A DNA stretch of 5,910 bases. It comes from Hyphomicrobiales bacterium (GTDB taxonomy: Bacteria > Pseudomonadota > Alphaproteobacteria > Rhizobiales > Aestuariivirgaceae). Where the stretch lies: the NCBI GenBank assembly GCA_014380505.1, contig JACMJT010000235.1:1-5910 (forward strand), read 5' to 3'. Shown here one piece after another: positions 1-5,771 of this stretch (positions are counted from its first letter, which is position 1; every line of letters starts with the position of its first letter). A program made the translations under genes and the position numbers. The notes beneath the pieces were generated by a model. The model was not told the origin of the DNA. It did no database searches and saw nothing but the letters and a program-made list of their open reading frames with translations.

Positions 1-309
1 ACCGGCAAGTTCCGGGAGCAAGCCTGAGCGGATGGCTTCCGCCGTGATGCGGTTTGGGTTTCCGGTGTTGACGCCGATCAGCCCGAGACGGGGGATTTCC
101 ACGAGTTCCCAGGTATGAGCATATTTGCGGGTCAAGCTTTCCGAGCGCGACAGCCACACCGTAGAGCCAGGCTCGTTGAGGCCCAGCATGGCGCCGGTAT
201 TGGGGCAGGCGGCGGTGATCGATTCTCCCGTTTGCAGAACCACATCGGCGAGAAATCTCTTGTACCGGCGAACAAGCTTGCCTTGAATGAGTGTCGAGTG
301 AAATCGCAT
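1..309 (-). CDS. sfsA: SfsA family protein (sugar fermentation stimulation protein A homologue), N-terminal part
   Basis: The first 103 codons of a minus-strand gene that runs off the left edge of the window; full-length SfsA is about 235 residues. The reading starts [20 protein letters not shown] and continues with an ADV segment, then [28 protein letters not shown] and GVNTGNPNR. These match the N-terminal half of SfsA as I remember the E. coli protein ([33 protein letters not shown]). The family is linked to nucleic-acid binding and to maltose-gene expression in E. coli, but its biochemical role is poorly defined. The C-terminal nuclease-like domain lies outside the window. The in-frame ATG at 328-330 would add seven residues (MRELVKA). 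I prefer 309 because family members begin about there and because a ribosome site for 330 would fall inside the adjacent repeat. Only a weak GAGAG stands upstream of 309. The gene is divergent from the cinA-type gene. Confidence 0.9.
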   Translation of the reverse strand, partial: MRFHSTLIQGKLVRRYKRFLADVVLQTGESITAACPNTGAMLGLNEPGSTVWLSRSESLTRKYAHTWELVEIPRLGLIGVNTGNPNRITAEAIRSGLLPELAG

Positions 310-333
310 GGCTTTGACAAGTTCTCTCATTTT

Positions 334-395
334 CGTCATTCCGGCGAAAGCCGGAATCTATTTTTACATGGACCCCGGCTTCCGCCGGGGTGACG
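334..395. repeat. Two-hairpin palindromic intergenic repeat (62 bp)
   Basis: The element is framed by CGTC at 334-337 and GACG at 392-395. Inside are two perfect 8-bp stems with 4-nt loops: 338-357 (ATTCCGGC, loop GAAA, GCCGGAAT) and 372-391 (ACCCCGGC, loop TTCC, GCCGGGGT). A 14-nt T-rich spacer (358-371) joins them. The two halves are also imperfect inverted copies of each other, so the whole forms one larger palindrome. The first hairpin has a GNRA loop (GAAA) on the plus strand, and the second has one (GGAA) on the minus strand. It resembles the CGTCATTCC-type dispersed repeats of proteobacterial genomes. It fills about half of the gap between the divergent sfsA and cinA-type genes. Confidence 0.8.
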
Positions 396-426
396 GAACA
401 GAAGAAGAGAGATATCACACCTTTAG

Positions 427-433
427 AAAAAGG
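427..433 (+). promoter_or_regulatory. Ribosome binding site deciding the cinA-type start
   Basis: AAAAAGG lies 10 nt before the ATG at 444. The alternative in-frame GTG at 390 has no purine-rich site, because the bases before it are the stem of the palindromic repeat. This supports 444 as the start. Confidence 0.5.
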
Positions 434-443
434 CTTTGTGCAA

Positions 444-1205
444 ATGGCAGCATCCGTTCCCACCGCCGCCGTCCTTCTGATCGGCGATGAAATCCTTTCG
501 GGCCGCACCAAGGACAGCAATCTAGGATACATCGCCGATTATCTGACCGTGCTCGGCATCGACCTCAAGGAGGCTCGCGCAGTTCCCGATATCGAGGCGG
601 AGATCGCCTCGGCGGTGAATGCGTTGAGGGCGCGCTATACCTATGTGTTCACCACCGGCGGCATCGGCCCCACCCATGACGACATCACCGCCGATTCGGT
701 GGCGAAGGCATTCGGCGTTCCGATCGGCCACGATCCCAAGGCGGTTGAAATCCTCTCGGCTTACTTCAAGGGGATCGACCGCGAACCCAACGAGGCGCGC
801 ATGCGCATGGCGCGAATTCCCAAAGGCGCCATCCTCATCGAGAATCCAGTGTCGTTGGCGCCGGGGTTCCAGATGGAGAATGTGTTCGTGATGGCGGGCG
901 TGCCGAAGATCATGCAGGCAATGATGGATGTGATCGCTCCCCGGCTGACGAAGGGCGTTCCCATGCAATCGCGGGGCGTGGAATTCCTCGGCGGCGAGGG
1001 CGATATCGCCATACCGCTGGCGGAGATTCAGAACCGCTACCCCACGGTTGCCATCGGGTCCTATCCGTTCCAGTCGCCCGAGGGCTTCGCCACCAACCTC
1101 GTGCTCCGCTCGCGCGATCTTCCGGCGCTCGATGCGGCACTCGCCGACGTCAGGGCTTTGGCCACGCAACTAACCGGGCAAGGCAAGGCGCGGGGGTGGT
1201 CGTGA
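444..1205 (+). CDS. CinA/MoCF-type molybdopterin-binding domain protein (competence/damage-inducible protein A-like)
   Basis: A 253-residue protein consisting of one MoCF-biosynthesis (MogA/MoaB-like) domain. Visible motifs are LIGDEILSGRTKDSN at residues 11-26, where members bind nucleotide or pterin, and the signature TTGGIGPTHDD at 70-80. Further on come PGFQMENVFVMAGVP (140-154) and a C-terminal extension with SYPFQSPEG (206-214). The C-terminal PncC-like nicotinamide-nucleotide deamidase domain of full-length CinA (about 400 residues) is absent, as is usual for the short alphaproteobacterial version. Function is therefore uncertain: E. coli MogA-type adenylylation of molybdopterin or a CinA-type pyrophosphatase role are both family possibilities. 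The start is taken at the ATG at 444, which has AAAAAGG upstream. A GTG at 390 would add 18 residues (MTEQKKRDITPLEKGFVQ), which do not resemble the domain, and lies inside a repeat. The stop is TGA at 1203-1205. The gene is convergent with the kinase gene. Confidence 0.9.
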   Translation: MAASVPTAAVLLIGDEILSGRTKDSNLGYIADYLTVLGIDLKEARAVPDIEAEIASAVNALRARYTYVFTTGGIGPTHDDITADSVAKAFGVPIGHDPKAVEILSAYFKGIDREPNEARMRMARIPKGAILIENPVSLAPGFQMENVFVMAGVPKIMQAMMDVIAPRLTKGVPMQSRGVEFLGGEGDIAIPLAEIQNRYPTVAIGSYPFQSPEGFATNLVLRSRDLPALDAALADVRALATQLTGQGKARGWS

Positions 1206-1256
1206 GGTTTAAGCATTGTGAATCGTCGAATATCTCATCATGCCCGGGCTCGACCC

Positions 1257-1406
1257 ACTGCTCTCCGGTTAAGGAAGCCATGACAAGGCCAGGACCAACT
1301 GTCCTCTCCCCGCTCACGCGGGGCGAGGACAACTAAGTGCTGATATTTTTCTTAAGCACCGGAAGAGTGGGGATGTTGATCACTCGCGCTTCAACCGGAC
1401 GGCAGT
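1257..1406. mobile_element. MITE-like non-autonomous insertion (150 bp) with terminal inverted repeats and target duplication
   Basis: The left end reads ACTGCTCTCCGGTT (1257-1270). The reverse complement of the right end (1406 back to 1393) reads ACTGCCGTCCGGTT, so 12 of 14 positions match. Immediately outside lie direct repeats GGGCTCGACCC (1246-1256) and GCGCTCGACCC (1407-1417): 11 bp with one mismatch, the inner 9 bp (GCTCGACCC) identical. The element carries no coding region. Its interior holds a strong GC-rich hairpin (1301-1330) and a T-run (1345-1349). The combination of target duplication, inverted ends and disruption of an otherwise perfect palindrome shows an insertion. The transposase family that moved it is unknown; a target duplication of 9-11 bp is compatible with, for example, IS4-type elements, but this is not evidence of that family. 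Confidence 0.7.
1301..1330. terminator. GC-rich hairpin inside the insertion, possible terminator for the cinA-type gene
   Basis: Arms GTCCTCTCCCCGC (1301-1313) and GCGGGGCGAGGAC (1318-1330) pair over 13 positions with one T-C mismatch around a TCAC loop. No T-run follows directly on the plus strand; the nearest is ATTTTTCTT about 14 nt downstream. It could stop transcripts arriving from either convergent gene, but it may be only a structural part of the mobile element. Confidence 0.4.
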
Positions 1407-1440
1407 GCGCTCGACCCGGGCATTCTCTCTAAGGAAAAGG

Positions 1441-1463
1441 ATGCCCGCATCAAGTGCGGGCAT
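1441..1463 (-). terminator. Possible terminator downstream of the histidine kinase gene (right hairpin of the split repeat)
   Basis: A perfect 9-bp stem (ATGCCCGCA / TGCGGGCAT, 5-nt loop) begins 27 nt after the kinase stop codon. Read on the minus strand, it is followed by CCTTTTCCTT. This is a weak intrinsic-terminator shape contributed by the repeat. Confidence 0.4.
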
Positions 1464-1490
1464 GATGAGATTTCGGGGAGTACTGCTTTG

Positions 1491-3803
1491 CTACGCCGCC
1501 AGAGCGCGCTTTACCTTTTCAGTCAAATCATTGCGAGTGAAGGGCTTGTTGACGAGGTCGATGGCGTTGGGCAGGTCTTCCTGCATTTGGCGGAGCGAAC
1601 CCGGCGCATAGCCGGACATGAAGAGGACCTTGAGTTCGGGCCTGACGCTGAGCGCCTTCTGGGCCATCTCGGGGCCGTTCATGCCGCCGGCCATGATCAC
1701 GTCCGACAGCACGAGGTCGATATCGGGGCGTTCTTCTATTGCCTTCAGGCCCTCGGCGCCGCTGGCGGCCACGAGCACGTCGAAGCCCATATCCTCGATC
1801 ATGGCGGCGGCCACATCGCGAACCGAGGGATTGTCCTCGACCACCAGCACCATGGGCTTGCGCCGAAGCTCTGGCGTGGCAAGTTTCCACATGACGGTCG
1901 AAAGCGCTTCCTCCGGTGTTTCGGCGGGTGCGGCCGCCTTAAGGCGCGGCAGGAACATCCTCATGGTGGTGCCGTGACCCACTTCCGAATAGATCTTGAT
2001 ATGGCCGCCCGACTGCTTGGCAAAACCATAGATCATCGAAAGCCCGAGGCCGGAACCTGCCTCCGGACCCTTAGTTGTGAAGAAGGGTTGAAACACCTTT
2101 TCGAGATTCTCGGAGGCGATGCCGCAGCCCGTGTCGGTCACGGCGATTTCCACATATTCGCCGGGCTGGACGTCCTCCATATCCTTGCACCAGGCGGCAT
2201 CGAGCACCCGGTTGGCGGTTTCGATGGTGAGCTTGCCGCCCTTGGGCAGCATGGCATCGCGCGCATTGATGCAAAGATTGAGGATCGCCGTCTCCAGCAT
2301 CGTCGAGTCCGCCTTGATCGGCCAAATCTCGCTGCCTGGATGAATTTCAAGGCTGACGGCGGCGCCAACGGCGTGGTTTAGAATATCACGCATGCGGCCG
2401 ACGAGGCCGTTCACTTCGATATTCTTGTTCTGCAATGTCTGCTGGCGCGAGAAGGCGAGCATGCGCTTGGTCAGCTCCGAACCCCGCTCGGCGGCATCGG
2501 CGGCGGCGCGGATACGCTTCAGCGCGCGCTCGTCGTTCTTCACCAACTGTTCGACGAGCTGCAAATTGCCGATCACCACCATGAGGAGATTGTTGAAGTC
2601 GTGGGCGACGCCTCCGGTAAGCTGGCCCACTGCTTCCATCTTCTGGGCCTGGAGATATTTGCGTTCGAGAGTCTTGCGCTCGGTGGCGCATTGGCAGGTG
2701 CCGAAGATGGTTTCAACGTCCCCCTGGCTGTTACGATCCGCTTCGATCTTGACCTCGAAATAATTGAGATCGCCGGCCACCAGCGTTTTGTAGGCAATCT
2801 CGAAGCCCGGGCTGTTGTGGCCGAGTTTGGCGAGTTCGACGGCCTCGCGGAAACGGTCGATATCCTGGGGCTCGATCATCTTCTCGAACATGGCGAGATT
2901 GGGCTGGACGATGGCATCGGCCATGCCGATCAGTGCTATCATCTCGTTCGACAGGCGGTTGGCGCCGGTTTCGACATTGATGGTGAAACTGCCGAGGCGC
3001 GCGGCCTGCTGGGAGCGCCGAAGTATGCGTTCGGACGCCTGCATCTTCTCGAGCGCCACCATCTGATCGCCGATGTTGCGTGATAGGCCCACGCATTTCA
3101 CCGGCTTGCCGTCGATGGGATTGCGGATGATGCCGGCGATCGATTCAATCCAGATGTATGCGCCTGATTTCTGTTTCACCCGGTAGCGCGTCTGGAACAT
3201 GTCGGAGCCGAAGGGCGCGGTTCTGATCTGGCCGTCGAGGGTTTTTTCGCGGTCGTCGGGGTGGACGAAATCGTTGAATGTATTGAAATTGAGTTCGGCG
3301 CTGCCGCGTTCGAAATCGAGAAGATCGAACATTTCGGGGGAATTATAGGTGACGCGCGTGCGATAATCGTAGTCCCACGCCGCATAACCGCCGGAGCGCA
3401 GCGCCAGGCTCAGGCGGCGCTCGTTGTGGAAGGCTTCTTCCGCCTGTTCGATGCTGGCGTGCTGGCCTATGAGAACCATGTACTGGTCGGGGCCGTCGTT
3501 CCAGGTCTGGGGCGAGAATTTGATGGTCCGCATCGTGCCCAGCGGCGGGGCGTAGGAGACTTCGATTTTCTGAACCGGGCCTTGCGGGGTTTCGTCCTCG
3601 ACATGGCGGGCGGACAAGGGGCCAGCACCCGCCCTTGCCAGGGCGCGGCCCAGGATCTCGTCGCGGGTGGCATTCCATTTGCGGAGGACAGCACTCGTGG
3701 CCTCGACGACCTGGGCTTCCGGCAGCCTCACGGCGAACATTTCAACGTTGGCCGTCTCGAACGCCCTGGTCAGGTCGGCGATGACGCCCGTGGCCGCAAT
3801 CAT
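1491..3803 (-). CDS. Multi-PAS hybrid sensor histidine kinase with C-terminal receiver domain
   Basis: A 770-residue protein without hydrophobic membrane spans, so probably a cytoplasmic sensor. Order: a degenerate PAS-like region (about 1-120); a PAS/PAC segment (about 130-245, ending [11 protein letters not shown]…[10 protein letters not shown]); another PAS-like segment (about 262-378); HisKA with H401 in [11 protein letters not shown] (384-455); and a HATPase domain (about 495-620) with N-box N509/N513 ([10 protein letters not shown]), G1 DTGCGI (557-562), FQPFF (571-575) and G2 GSGLGLSM (583-590). The receiver (651-768) has acidic E656/D657, phospho-acceptor D701 in DLVLSD, S730 in MSGY and K753 in NKPF. 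All catalytic residues are present, including the D402-x-x-N405 pattern linked to phosphatase activity. The expected path is His401 to Asp701, then an unseen histidine phosphotransfer protein. The layout resembles CckA-like HK-receiver proteins, but CckA has membrane helices and this does not. No partner regulator lies in the window. The ATG at 3803 has GGAG 8 nt upstream. The signal sensed is unknown. Confidence 0.93.
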   Translation of the reverse strand: MIAATGVIADLTRAFETANVEMFAVRLPEAQVVEATSAVLRKWNATRDEILGRALARAGAGPLSARHVEDETPQGPVQKIEVSYAPPLGTMRTIKFSPQTWNDGPDQYMVLIGQHASIEQAEEAFHNERRLSLALRSGGYAAWDYDYRTRVTYNSPEMFDLLDFERGSAELNFNTFNDFVHPDDREKTLDGQIRTAPFGSDMFQTRYRVKQKSGAYIWIESIAGIIRNPIDGKPVKCVGLSRNIGDQMVALEKMQASERILRRSQQAARLGSFTINVETGANRLSNEMIALIGMADAIVQPNLAMFEKMIEPQDIDRFREAVELAKLGHNSPGFEIAYKTLVAGDLNYFEVKIEADRNSQGDVETIFGTCQCATERKTLERKYLQAQKMEAVGQLTGGVAHDFNNLLMVVIGNLQLVEQLVKNDERALKRIRAAADAAERGSELTKRMLAFSRQQTLQNKNIEVNGLVGRMRDILNHAVGAAVSLEIHPGSEIWPIKADSTMLETAILNLCINARDAMLPKGGKLTIETANRVLDAAWCKDMEDVQPGEYVEIAVTDTGCGIASENLEKVFQPFFTTKGPEAGSGLGLSMIYGFAKQSGGHIKIYSEVGHGTTMRMFLPRLKAAAPAETPEEALSTVMWKLATPELRRKPMVLVVEDNPSVRDVAAAMIEDMGFDVLVAASGAEGLKAIEERPDIDLVLSDVIMAGGMNGPEMAQKALSVRPELKVLFMSGYAPGSLRQMQEDLPNAIDLVNKPFTRNDLTEKVKRALAA

Positions 3804-3811
3804 TGTTTCCG

Positions 3812-3815
3812 CTCC
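3812..3815 (-). promoter_or_regulatory. Ribosome binding site of the histidine kinase gene
   Basis: On the minus strand GGAG is followed by 8 nt (CGGAAACA) and the ATG at 3803-3801. The spacing is good and supports this start. Confidence 0.6.
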
Positions 3816-3836
3816 GTAACCAGCCTCAACCCAAAA

Positions 3837-3880
3837 GGTTAATCTGGGGTGAAAAACATGAATACAGGGTTGATGGTTAA
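3837..3880 (-). promoter_or_regulatory. Possible CtrA-like half-sites upstream of the kinase gene
   Basis: On the minus strand TTAACCAT (3880-3873) and TTAACCTT (3842-3835) share TTAACC, in the same orientation and 38 bp apart. TTAACCAT resembles the half-site bound by the alphaproteobacterial cell-cycle regulator CtrA (TTAA-N7-TTAA). A perfect inverted pair TCAACCC (3826-3832) / GGGTTGA (3867-3873) overlaps the same region. The full CtrA consensus with 7-nt spacing is not present, and the matches are short enough to be chance. I cannot place -35 and -10 boxes for either divergent gene with confidence. Confidence 0.2.
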
Positions 3881-3927
3881 CGCCCGATTGCGCGGGTTTG
3901 GCCTTAGCGCCATAAGGGGGACGTGTT

Positions 3928-3932
3928 GAGGG
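3928..3932 (+). promoter_or_regulatory. Ribosome binding site of gpt
   Basis: GAGGG lies 7 nt before the ATG at 3940, fixing that start. Confidence 0.65.
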
Positions 3933-3939
3933 CGGGCCG

Positions 3940-4437
3940 ATGGACGAGAAGTGGCAAAAAAGCTTCCCGGTATCGTGGGAGCAGTTTCACCGGGATGCGC
4001 GGGCGCTGGCGTGGCGGCTCGCCGGGGCAGGGCCGTTCCAGGCGGTTGTGGCGGTGACGCGGGGCGGGCTGGTGCCCGCCGCAGTGGTGGCGCGGGAGCT
4101 GGGCATCCGGGTCATTGAGACAATCTGTGTCGCTTCCTACGACTATGACAAGCAAGGCGGCATCGAGGTTCTCAAAACTGTGGGCGGCGCGATCACCGGC
4201 GAGAACGGCGGAGAGGGCGTGCTGATCGTCGACGATCTTGTGGATACGGGCGCCACGGCCCGGGTGGTGCGCGAGATGCTGCCGAAAGCGCATTTCGCCG
4301 CTGTCTATGCCAAGCCTGCCGGGCGGCCGCTGGTGGATACCTTTGTAACCGAAGTGAGCCAGGACACCTGGATCTATCTGCCATGGGACATGGGCCTGCA
4401 ATTCACTCCACCCATTCGGGAGAAAAGCACGCCGTGA
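3940..4437 (+). CDS. gpt: Xanthine-guanine phosphoribosyltransferase
   Basis: A 165-residue type I phosphoribosyltransferase that transfers the phosphoribosyl group of PRPP to xanthine or guanine (less well hypoxanthine), giving XMP or GMP in purine salvage. It acts in the cytoplasm, often at the membrane face. The diagnostic PRPP-binding motif [14 protein letters not shown] is at residues 94-107 with acidic D98/D99. [18 protein letters not shown] (40-57) holds the pyrophosphate-binding Arg. [10 protein letters not shown] (124-133) supplies the base-contacting Lys, and [10 protein letters not shown] (143-152) holds the Trp that stacks on the purine. The order and spacing match E. coli Gpt (152 residues) as I remember it, with a slightly longer N-terminus and a small insertion near residues 85-92 (ITGENGGE). 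The start is set by GAGGG 7 nt upstream. Its stop overlaps the GTG of the next gene (GTGA, 4434-4437), so the two are probably translated from one mRNA. Confidence 0.95.
   Translation: MDEKWQKSFPVSWEQFHRDARALAWRLAGAGPFQAVVAVTRGGLVPAAVVARELGIRVIETICVASYDYDKQGGIEVLKTVGGAITGENGGEGVLIVDDLVDTGATARVVREMLPKAHFAAVYAKPAGRPLVDTFVTEVSQDTWIYLPWDMGLQFTPPIREKSTP
4418..4423 (+). promoter_or_regulatory. Ribosome binding site deciding the aminotransferase start
   Basis: GGGAGA inside the end of gpt lies 10 nt before the GTG at 4434 and 16 nt before the ATG at 4440. The spacing favours the GTG, which overlaps the gpt stop as GTGA. The ATG two codons later remains possible. Confidence 0.4.
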
Positions 4438-5729
4438 CGATGATTGATGTGGATGCAGTCCTTGACGAGGCGATTGAACGGTTCGCGGCAAAGCGGCCGA
4501 AGACTAAGGCATTGCACGCGCGCGCCGCCAAGGTCATGCCGGGGGGCAATACAAGGACCATTCTTTATACAGCCCCCTTTCCGATCCGCGCCGGGAGCGC
4601 CAAGGGATCGGAAATCACCGACATCGATGGCAACAGCTATCTTGACCTCGTCGGTGAATATTCGGCCGGCATTTATGGCCACTCGCACCCGCGCATCAAG
4701 AGGGCAGTGACCGATGCGCTTGAAATGGGGATCAATATCGGCGCGCACCATGGCCGCGAGGTTGAATTCGCCGAGGCGGTGACGAAGCGGTTCAACCTCG
4801 AGCTGGTGCGCTTCACCAATTCCGGCACCGAGGCCAACATGATGGCGCTGGCGGCGGCGCGCTGCTTTACGGGGCGGGCCAAGATTATGCCGATGCATGG
4901 CGGCTACCATGGCGGAACGCTTTATTTCAGCCACGGCGCCTCGCCGGTGAATGCGCCGTTCGAATGCGTGCTGGGGCATTTTAACGATGCGGAGGGAACA
5001 CGAAAGCTTATCGGCGAGCATGCGGCCGATCTGGCGGCGGTCATCGTCGAGCCCATGCTGGGGGGCGGCGGCTGCATCCCGCCGGAGCCTGGATTCCTAG
5101 CGGCGTTGCGCGAAGAAACGGCAAAGCGCGGCATCGTGCTGATCTTCGATGAGGTGATGACATCGAGGCTTCATCCGGGCGGGCTCTCGGCGAAGCTGGG
5201 CATCAAACCCGACCTCAAGACGCTTGGAAAATATATCGGTGGCGGCATGAGTTTCGGCGCCTTTGGCGGCAGCAGCGCCATCATGGCGCAATTCGACCCA
5301 TCAACACCCAATGCGCTCCCGCATGCGGGCACCTTCAACAACAATACGCTGACCATGACCGCGGGGCTTGCGGGGATTACCGAAGTCTTCACGCCGGATG
5401 CCTGCGTCGAACTCAATGCCCGTGGCGATCGCTTGCGAGAGACACTCAACGATATGTTCATGCGTTATCAAGTGCGGATGCGGGCAACGGGCATGGGCTC
5501 GATGATTACGCTCCATCCTGTGGCGGGCGACATCCGCTCGCCCACGGATAGTGCGAAGGCCGACGCCAGATTGAAGCGGCTGCTGTTTCTCGATCTTCTC
5601 CACCAGGGCATCTACATCGCCGAGCGGGGTTTCATAGCGCTTTCGCTGCTGGTCACGGACGCCGACTGCACTCGCGTGGTGGCTGGCGTCGAAGATTTCA
5701 TCAAGAACCGGCGCGAACTGCTGGTGTAA
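4434..5729 (+). CDS. Class III PLP-dependent aminotransferase, beta-amino-acid (beta-phenylalanine) aminotransferase-like
   Basis: A 431-residue fold-type I PLP enzyme. Visible features: PGGNTR (36-41), [11 protein letters not shown] (129-139) binding PLP phosphate, GGYHGG (156-161) stacking on the ring, [10 protein letters not shown] (237-246) with the PLP-pyridine Asp, Schiff-base lysine K266 in [21 protein letters not shown] (297-304) and RGFIALSL (398-405). It resembles glutamate-1-semialdehyde aminomutase (HemL) overall, and many annotations would say so. However, [22 protein letters not shown] and ERGF closely follow what I recall of Variovorax beta-phenylalanine aminotransferase. That includes Arg41 and Arg398, its two carboxylate-binding arginines, at the same numbers. 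I infer transamination of a beta-amino acid with 2-oxoglutarate or pyruvate as acceptor; the true substrate is not provable here. The start is GTG at 4434 (alternative ATG 4440, two residues shorter; an upstream ATG at 4383 would sit deep inside gpt). It forms an operon with gpt. Confidence 0.85.
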   Translation: MTMIDVDAVLDEAIERFAAKRPKTKALHARAAKVMPGGNTRTILYTAPFPIRAGSAKGSEITDIDGNSYLDLVGEYSAGIYGHSHPRIKRAVTDALEMGINIGAHHGREVEFAEAVTKRFNLELVRFTNSGTEANMMALAAARCFTGRAKIMPMHGGYHGGTLYFSHGASPVNAPFECVLGHFNDAEGTRKLIGEHAADLAAVIVEPMLGGGGCIPPEPGFLAALREETAKRGIVLIFDEVMTSRLHPGGLSAKLGIKPDLKTLGKYIGGGMSFGAFGGSSAIMAQFDPSTPNALPHAGTFNNNTLTMTAGLAGITEVFTPDACVELNARGDRLRETLNDMFMRYQVRMRATGMGSMITLHPVAGDIRSPTDSAKADARLKRLLFLDLLHQGIYIAERGFIALSLLVTDADCTRVVAGVEDFIKNRRELLV

Positions 5730-5730
5730 T

Positions 5731-5758
5731 GCCATGGCAAGGCCGGACCTGCCATGGC
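5731..5758. terminator. Hairpin between convergent genes, possible bidirectional terminator
   Basis: GCCATGGCA (5731-5739) and TGCCATGGC (5750-5758) form a perfect 9-bp stem around a 10-nt loop, starting one base after the aminotransferase stop. No T-run follows on either strand, so if it terminates transcription it does so weakly or with help. The convergent gene's stop lies 13 nt beyond. Confidence 0.5.
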
Positions 5759-5771
5759 GAGCTGTGCGGTC

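Larger units (their letters stand above)
1232..1471. repeat. Two-hairpin palindromic repeat, interrupted by an insertion
   Basis: The outer ends ATCTCATC (1232-1239) and GATGAGAT (1464-1471) are perfect inverted copies. The right hairpin, 1441-1463, is intact: ATGCCCGCA, loop TCAAG, TGCGGGCAT. The left hairpin is split. ATGCCCGGG CTCGA CCC ends at 1256, and the missing GGGCAT is found at 1418-1423 after a second copy of GCTCGACCC. Joining 1256 to 1418 gives a perfect 9-bp stem (ATGCCCGGG / CCCGGGCAT, loop CTCGA), a 17-nt spacer (1424-1440) and the right hairpin. The two 31-nt arms then agree at 26 positions as inverted copies. The design is the same as that of the element at 334-395 (outer arm, hairpin, spacer, hairpin, outer arm), with different sequence. 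Confidence 0.75.
1206..1490. other. Gene-free convergent intergenic region
   Basis: The 285 bases between the convergent stops of the cinA-type gene and the histidine kinase hold no convincing gene. The region is mostly repeat DNA: a paired-hairpin palindrome (1232-1471) split by a 150-bp insertion (1257-1406). The remaining 45 or so bases (1206-1231 and 1472-1490) show nothing recognisable. Confidence 0.75.

Noticed and set aside
115..393. Plus-strand 92-codon open frame overlapping sfsA and the repeat
   Set aside because: The SfsA motifs are unmistakable on the minus strand, and this frame ends by reading through the palindromic repeat.
334..395. Considered as a CRISPR unit or as an intrinsic terminator
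   Set aside because: There is only one unit with no spacers, and it lies between divergent starts, where a terminator for either gene makes no sense.
522..1169. Minus-strand 215-codon open frame opposite the cinA-type gene
   Set aside because: Shadow of a confidently identified gene; the protein is rich in His and Arg with no motif.
1150..1332. Small 60-codon minus-strand frame in the convergent gap
   Set aside because: It crosses the cinA stop, the palindrome and the insertion junction, so it cannot be an old gene, and it has no recognisable features.
1257..1406. Considered as a small RNA gene because of its hairpin plus T-run
   Set aside because: No promoter is recognisable, the T-run is too far from the hairpin, and terminal inverted repeats with target duplication explain the segment better.
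1488..2381. Plus-strand 297-codon open frame opposite the kinase 3' half
   Set aside because: It is antisense to the HisKA/HATPase/receiver motifs, has a His/Gly/Arg-rich composition typical of the complement of GC-rich coding DNA, and no recognisable domain.
3904..4491. Minus-strand 195-codon open frame opposite gpt
   Set aside because: Antisense to the PRPP motif and without an RBS or domain; a composition artefact.
4374..5021. Minus-strand 215-codon open frame opposite gpt's end and the aminotransferase start
   Set aside because: Covers the PLP-binding motifs of the real gene on the other strand and shows no family features.
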